Positions 61,854 to 64,000 of a DNA stretch of 64,000 bases are shown here, in pieces. Source of the DNA: Chloroflexota bacterium. Its GTDB lineage: Bacteria > Chloroflexota > Dehalococcoidia > Lucifugimonadales > Lucifugimonadaceae. The translations under genes and the position numbers were made by a program. The notes under the pieces were generated by a model. The model searched no databases. It was not told where the DNA came from and worked only from the letters and a program-made list of their open reading frames with translations. Location: the NCBI GenBank assembly GCA_029262735.1, contig JAJCYY010000106.1:1-64000 (forward strand), written 5' to 3'. Numbering within the stretch: position 1 is the first letter of the stretch; the number at the start of each line of letters is the position of its first letter.

Positions 61854-62840
61854 CTACATGGCGGCCAGGCGGTGCATCGACTCCAGGATCGTCTCTGGCG
61901 ATGGCATAAATGCAGCCTCCTGCACCGGGCTAAACGGCATGGGAGGCAACTCCGGTGGACCGACTCTCACTATCGGTGCATCGAGGTCGTAGAAAGCCTC
62001 TTCAGCGACAATTGCAGACACTTCGGACGAAACGCTAACGGCCGGCGTGTCCTCTTGCACGATCATGACTTTGCCGGTATGGCGTGCAGCCTCACATATC
62101 GACCCGCGGTCGAGAGGTCTTAGTGTGCGGAGGTCAAGCACCAGTGCTTCGACACCATGCTGCTCGGACAATGCCTGGGCGGCTTGAAGTGTGTAGTGGA
62201 GCATGAGGCCGTACGTGATCACCGTGATGTCACTACCCTCACGTTTCACGTTTGCAACGCCAATTGGCTCTGTGTACTCCTCGTCCGGCACTTCACCCTT
62301 CACCAGCCGGTAAGTCTTCTTGTGCTCAAGGAAGATCACCGGGTCGTCGTCCCTGATCGCTGAGACCAGGAGGCCTTGCGCATCGTACGGAGTGGCCGGG
62401 GCAACTACCTTGAGGCCCGGAGTATGGGCAAACAGCACTTCGATGCTCTGTGAGTGGTAGAGACCGCCACGCACACCACCCCCATAGGGCACGCGGACGG
62501 TCAGGGGAGCGTTCTTGCGACCGTTGGTGCCGTAACGGACCTTCGAGGCCTCTCCGACAAGCTGGTTGATTGCGGGCCATACGAAATCAGCAAACTGGAT
62601 CTCGGCGATGGGTCGCTTGCCATTGATAGCCGCGCCGAGCGCGATACCGGCGATCGAAGATTCAGCAAGCGGGGTGTCTATCACCCGGTCTTCCCCAAAC
62701 TCGTCCACGAATCCGTCGGTAGCCAGGAACACGCCGCCGCGGTGGGCGATGTCCTCACCCATGATGAACACCTCCGGGTCTCGGCGCATCTCGAACAGCA
62801 TCGCCTCGCGCACCGCTTCGATCACCGTCTTTTGACTCAC
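61854..62840 (-). CDS. 2-oxo acid dehydrogenase E1 component, beta subunit
   Basis: A 328-residue subunit that forms the thiamine diphosphate heterotetramer with E1 alpha. N-terminal MSQKTVIEAVREAMLFEM and MGEDIAHRGGVF, then VIDTPLAESSIAGIALGAA and the catalytic-site stretch FADFVWPAINQLVGEASK, match the branched-chain/pyruvate E1 beta family. The C-terminal transketolase-like domain follows. The GTG start overlaps the E1 alpha stop (GTGA). Confidence 0.94.
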   Translation of the reverse strand: MSQKTVIEAVREAMLFEMRRDPEVFIMGEDIAHRGGVFLATDGFVDEFGEDRVIDTPLAESSIAGIALGAAINGKRPIAEIQFADFVWPAINQLVGEASKVRYGTNGRKNAPLTVRVPYGGGVRGGLYHSQSIEVLFAHTPGLKVVAPATPYDAQGLLVSAIRDDDPVIFLEHKKTYRLVKGEVPDEEYTEPIGVANVKREGSDITVITYGLMLHYTLQAAQALSEQHGVEALVLDLRTLRPLDRGSICEAARHTGKVMIVQEDTPAVSVSSEVSAIVAEEAFYDLDAPIVRVGPPELPPMPFSPVQEAAFMPSPETILESMHRLAAM

Positions 62841-63856
62841 TGGCCGTGGCTCCCGGCAAACAGGTGATCGAACATCGTGTCTACAGGCGGATATCCCAGC
62901 GCCTCGACCTCATCGGTGACTGCGTTCACCGTGGCGAGAGCCTCGGCACGGATGCCAGCGTCTTCTGTATCTGAAAGAAGGTCGTGGGATACAAGCATGT
63001 TCCGGGTGATATCCAGCGGGTCCCTGCTTTTCATCGACTCAATATCGTCCTCCGGCCTGTAGCGAGTGTGGTCATCGTCCGTCGTGTGCGGAAGCAGGCG
63101 TTCTACGCTCGCTTCGATCAACGTTGGCCCATCACCTTTGCGCGCTCGGGCTGCGGCGGCTGAAACGGCTTCGTAGATGGCAAGCATGTCAGTACCGTCG
63201 ACGCTTACTCCGGGAAATCCGTACGACGAGGTGCGGCTTGCGATGCTATCCACCGCCATCTGCTTGTGCATGGGCACTGAAATGGCATATCGGTTGTTCT
63301 CGCACATGAAAATGACGGGCAGGTTGTGAACTCCTGCGAAGTTCATGGCTTCGTGCGTATCGCCCTGGCTGACTGCGCCATCGCCGAAAAACACGATTGT
63401 CACGGCATCTGAGCGGCGCATCTTGTCTGCAAGCGCAACACCGACGGCGTGAGGAAGCTGAGTTGCGACGACATTCGAGAACGAGAACAGGTCAACTCGA
63501 GGGTGCGCTCCGTGCAAAGGAAACTGGCGCGCTCCGCTCATCGGCTCGCCGTCACGGGCAAGAAATCCGCTCAACAGCTCTGTCGGCGTCGTTCCCACGC
63601 CCAGCATCACCGTGAACTGCCGGTAGTAGATGAGAAAATGGTCTCGTGCCGGATCCAGCGCCTTTACCGTGCCGATCTGCGCCGCCTCATGACCCTGTGC
63701 TGAGGCTGCGATGGCCGCCTTACCCTGGCGGTTGAGCAGCCACACGCGTTCATCAAGCGTTCGGCTGAGCACCATTGTTCGGTACATTTCCAACAGATCG
63801 GAGGTTTTCAGGCCGTCCGGTAGGGTGGTGCTACTAGGTGTTGGACTCTGAGGCAT
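62837..63856 (-). CDS. 2-oxo acid dehydrogenase E1 component, alpha subunit
   Basis: A 339-residue thiamine diphosphate subunit. The TPP motif is FFGDGAVSQGDTHEAMNFAG followed by the closing ENN in FMCENNRYAISVP. Phosphorylation-loop-like sequence (HTTDDDHTRYRP) and family order support the branched-chain/pyruvate type. The ATG at 63856 is preferred over 63901 because it gives the usual length. First gene of the E1 alpha-E1 beta-E2-lipB operon; an E3 gene is not in the window. The 144 bases upstream to the window end hold no other gene. Confidence 0.92.
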   Translation of the reverse strand: MPQSPTPSSTTLPDGLKTSDLLEMYRTMVLSRTLDERVWLLNRQGKAAIAASAQGHEAAQIGTVKALDPARDHFLIYYRQFTVMLGVGTTPTELLSGFLARDGEPMSGARQFPLHGAHPRVDLFSFSNVVATQLPHAVGVALADKMRRSDAVTIVFFGDGAVSQGDTHEAMNFAGVHNLPVIFMCENNRYAISVPMHKQMAVDSIASRTSSYGFPGVSVDGTDMLAIYEAVSAAAARARKGDGPTLIEASVERLLPHTTDDDHTRYRPEDDIESMKSRDPLDITRNMLVSHDLLSDTEDAGIRAEALATVNAVTDEVEALGYPPVDTMFDHLFAGSHGQ

Positions 63857-64000
63857 CAGGCGATTATAGAGTTTGCGTGTGCCGATGGAGAGCTCGCTCA
63901 ATCGTTTCCGCGTGAGAAAAATGGGAGTCTGGGATAGTGTGTGTCGTCGTTATACTTGCTGGTGAACCGTTCACCGAATCTCAATTCTTGCCAATTCGTT

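Overview
The window reads as chromosomal DNA from a moderately GC-rich, free-living heterotrophic bacterium. The best guess is a member of the Chloroflexota, in or near the SAR202/Dehalococcoidia lineages. This is an inference from gene content: a complex I without the NuoEFG module, a succinate dehydrogenase with a CCG-domain third subunit, a cluster of enolase-superfamily, aldo/keto reductase and MDR dehydrogenases, a small SRP RNA, and MEP-pathway isoprenoid synthesis. No rRNA, tRNA, phage, IS element or CRISPR array was seen.

Layout. 1-3896: an ECF sigma factor coupled to an anti-sigma gene cut by the window edge, an atypical SDR, then a minus-strand block rsmA-ispE-membrane protein with the SRP RNA gene (ffs) just upstream. 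4337-11497: a GalU-type nucleotidyltransferase, a DNRLRE lipoprotein, an MFS exporter, a tandem universal stress protein, a CBS protein fused to an EF-Tu-like barrel, and lepA. 11742-17852: a 1237-residue secreted lectin-like protein, a second MFS protein and a VTT-domain membrane protein followed by a terminator. 18122-31535: a catabolic region with a GlcD-type oxidase, a PadR-like regulator and membrane partner, a Gfo/Idh/MocA dehydrogenase, two aldo/keto reductases, a glyoxylate/hydroxypyruvate reductase type enzyme, an MDR dehydrogenase divergent from an enolase-superfamily enzyme, a DUF4432 mutarotase-like protein, a response regulator, an EamA exporter and a dienelactone hydrolase. Two clusters of a dispersed repeat family (near 24.2-24.5 kb and 31.6-31.7 kb) lie inside this region.

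32109-48156 is an unbroken minus-strand run of 17 genes: nuoABCDHIJK, a small gene, nuoLMN, NAD kinase, a NUDIX hydrolase and sdhA-sdhB-sdhE. Most junctions overlap or are separated by fewer than 75 bases, and there is one good sigma-70-type promoter candidate in front of nuoA. It looks like one respiratory and NAD(P) supply unit.

48366-63856: a zinc alcohol dehydrogenase, a Rdx (SelW-like) protein with a clear terminator, DUF1643, GNAT and threonine synthase genes, an Ig-like/beta-propeller lipoprotein, a two-component locus (OmpR regulator facing a receiver-PAS protein and CHASE-PAS histidine kinase pair), and a coupled lipB and 2-oxo acid dehydrogenase (E1 alpha, E1 beta, E2) operon.

Functionally, the catabolic enzymes would feed 2-oxo acids and reducing power to the lipoylated dehydrogenase complex, the Sdh-like complex and the proton-pumping complex I. 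No single gene set is clearly a new defence or mobile system. The most unusual features are the CBS/EF-Tu-barrel fusion, an apparent ATC start codon, an SDR with a YxxxR active site, a lectin protein with one repeat nested in an Ig-like domain, and the length of the respiratory run.
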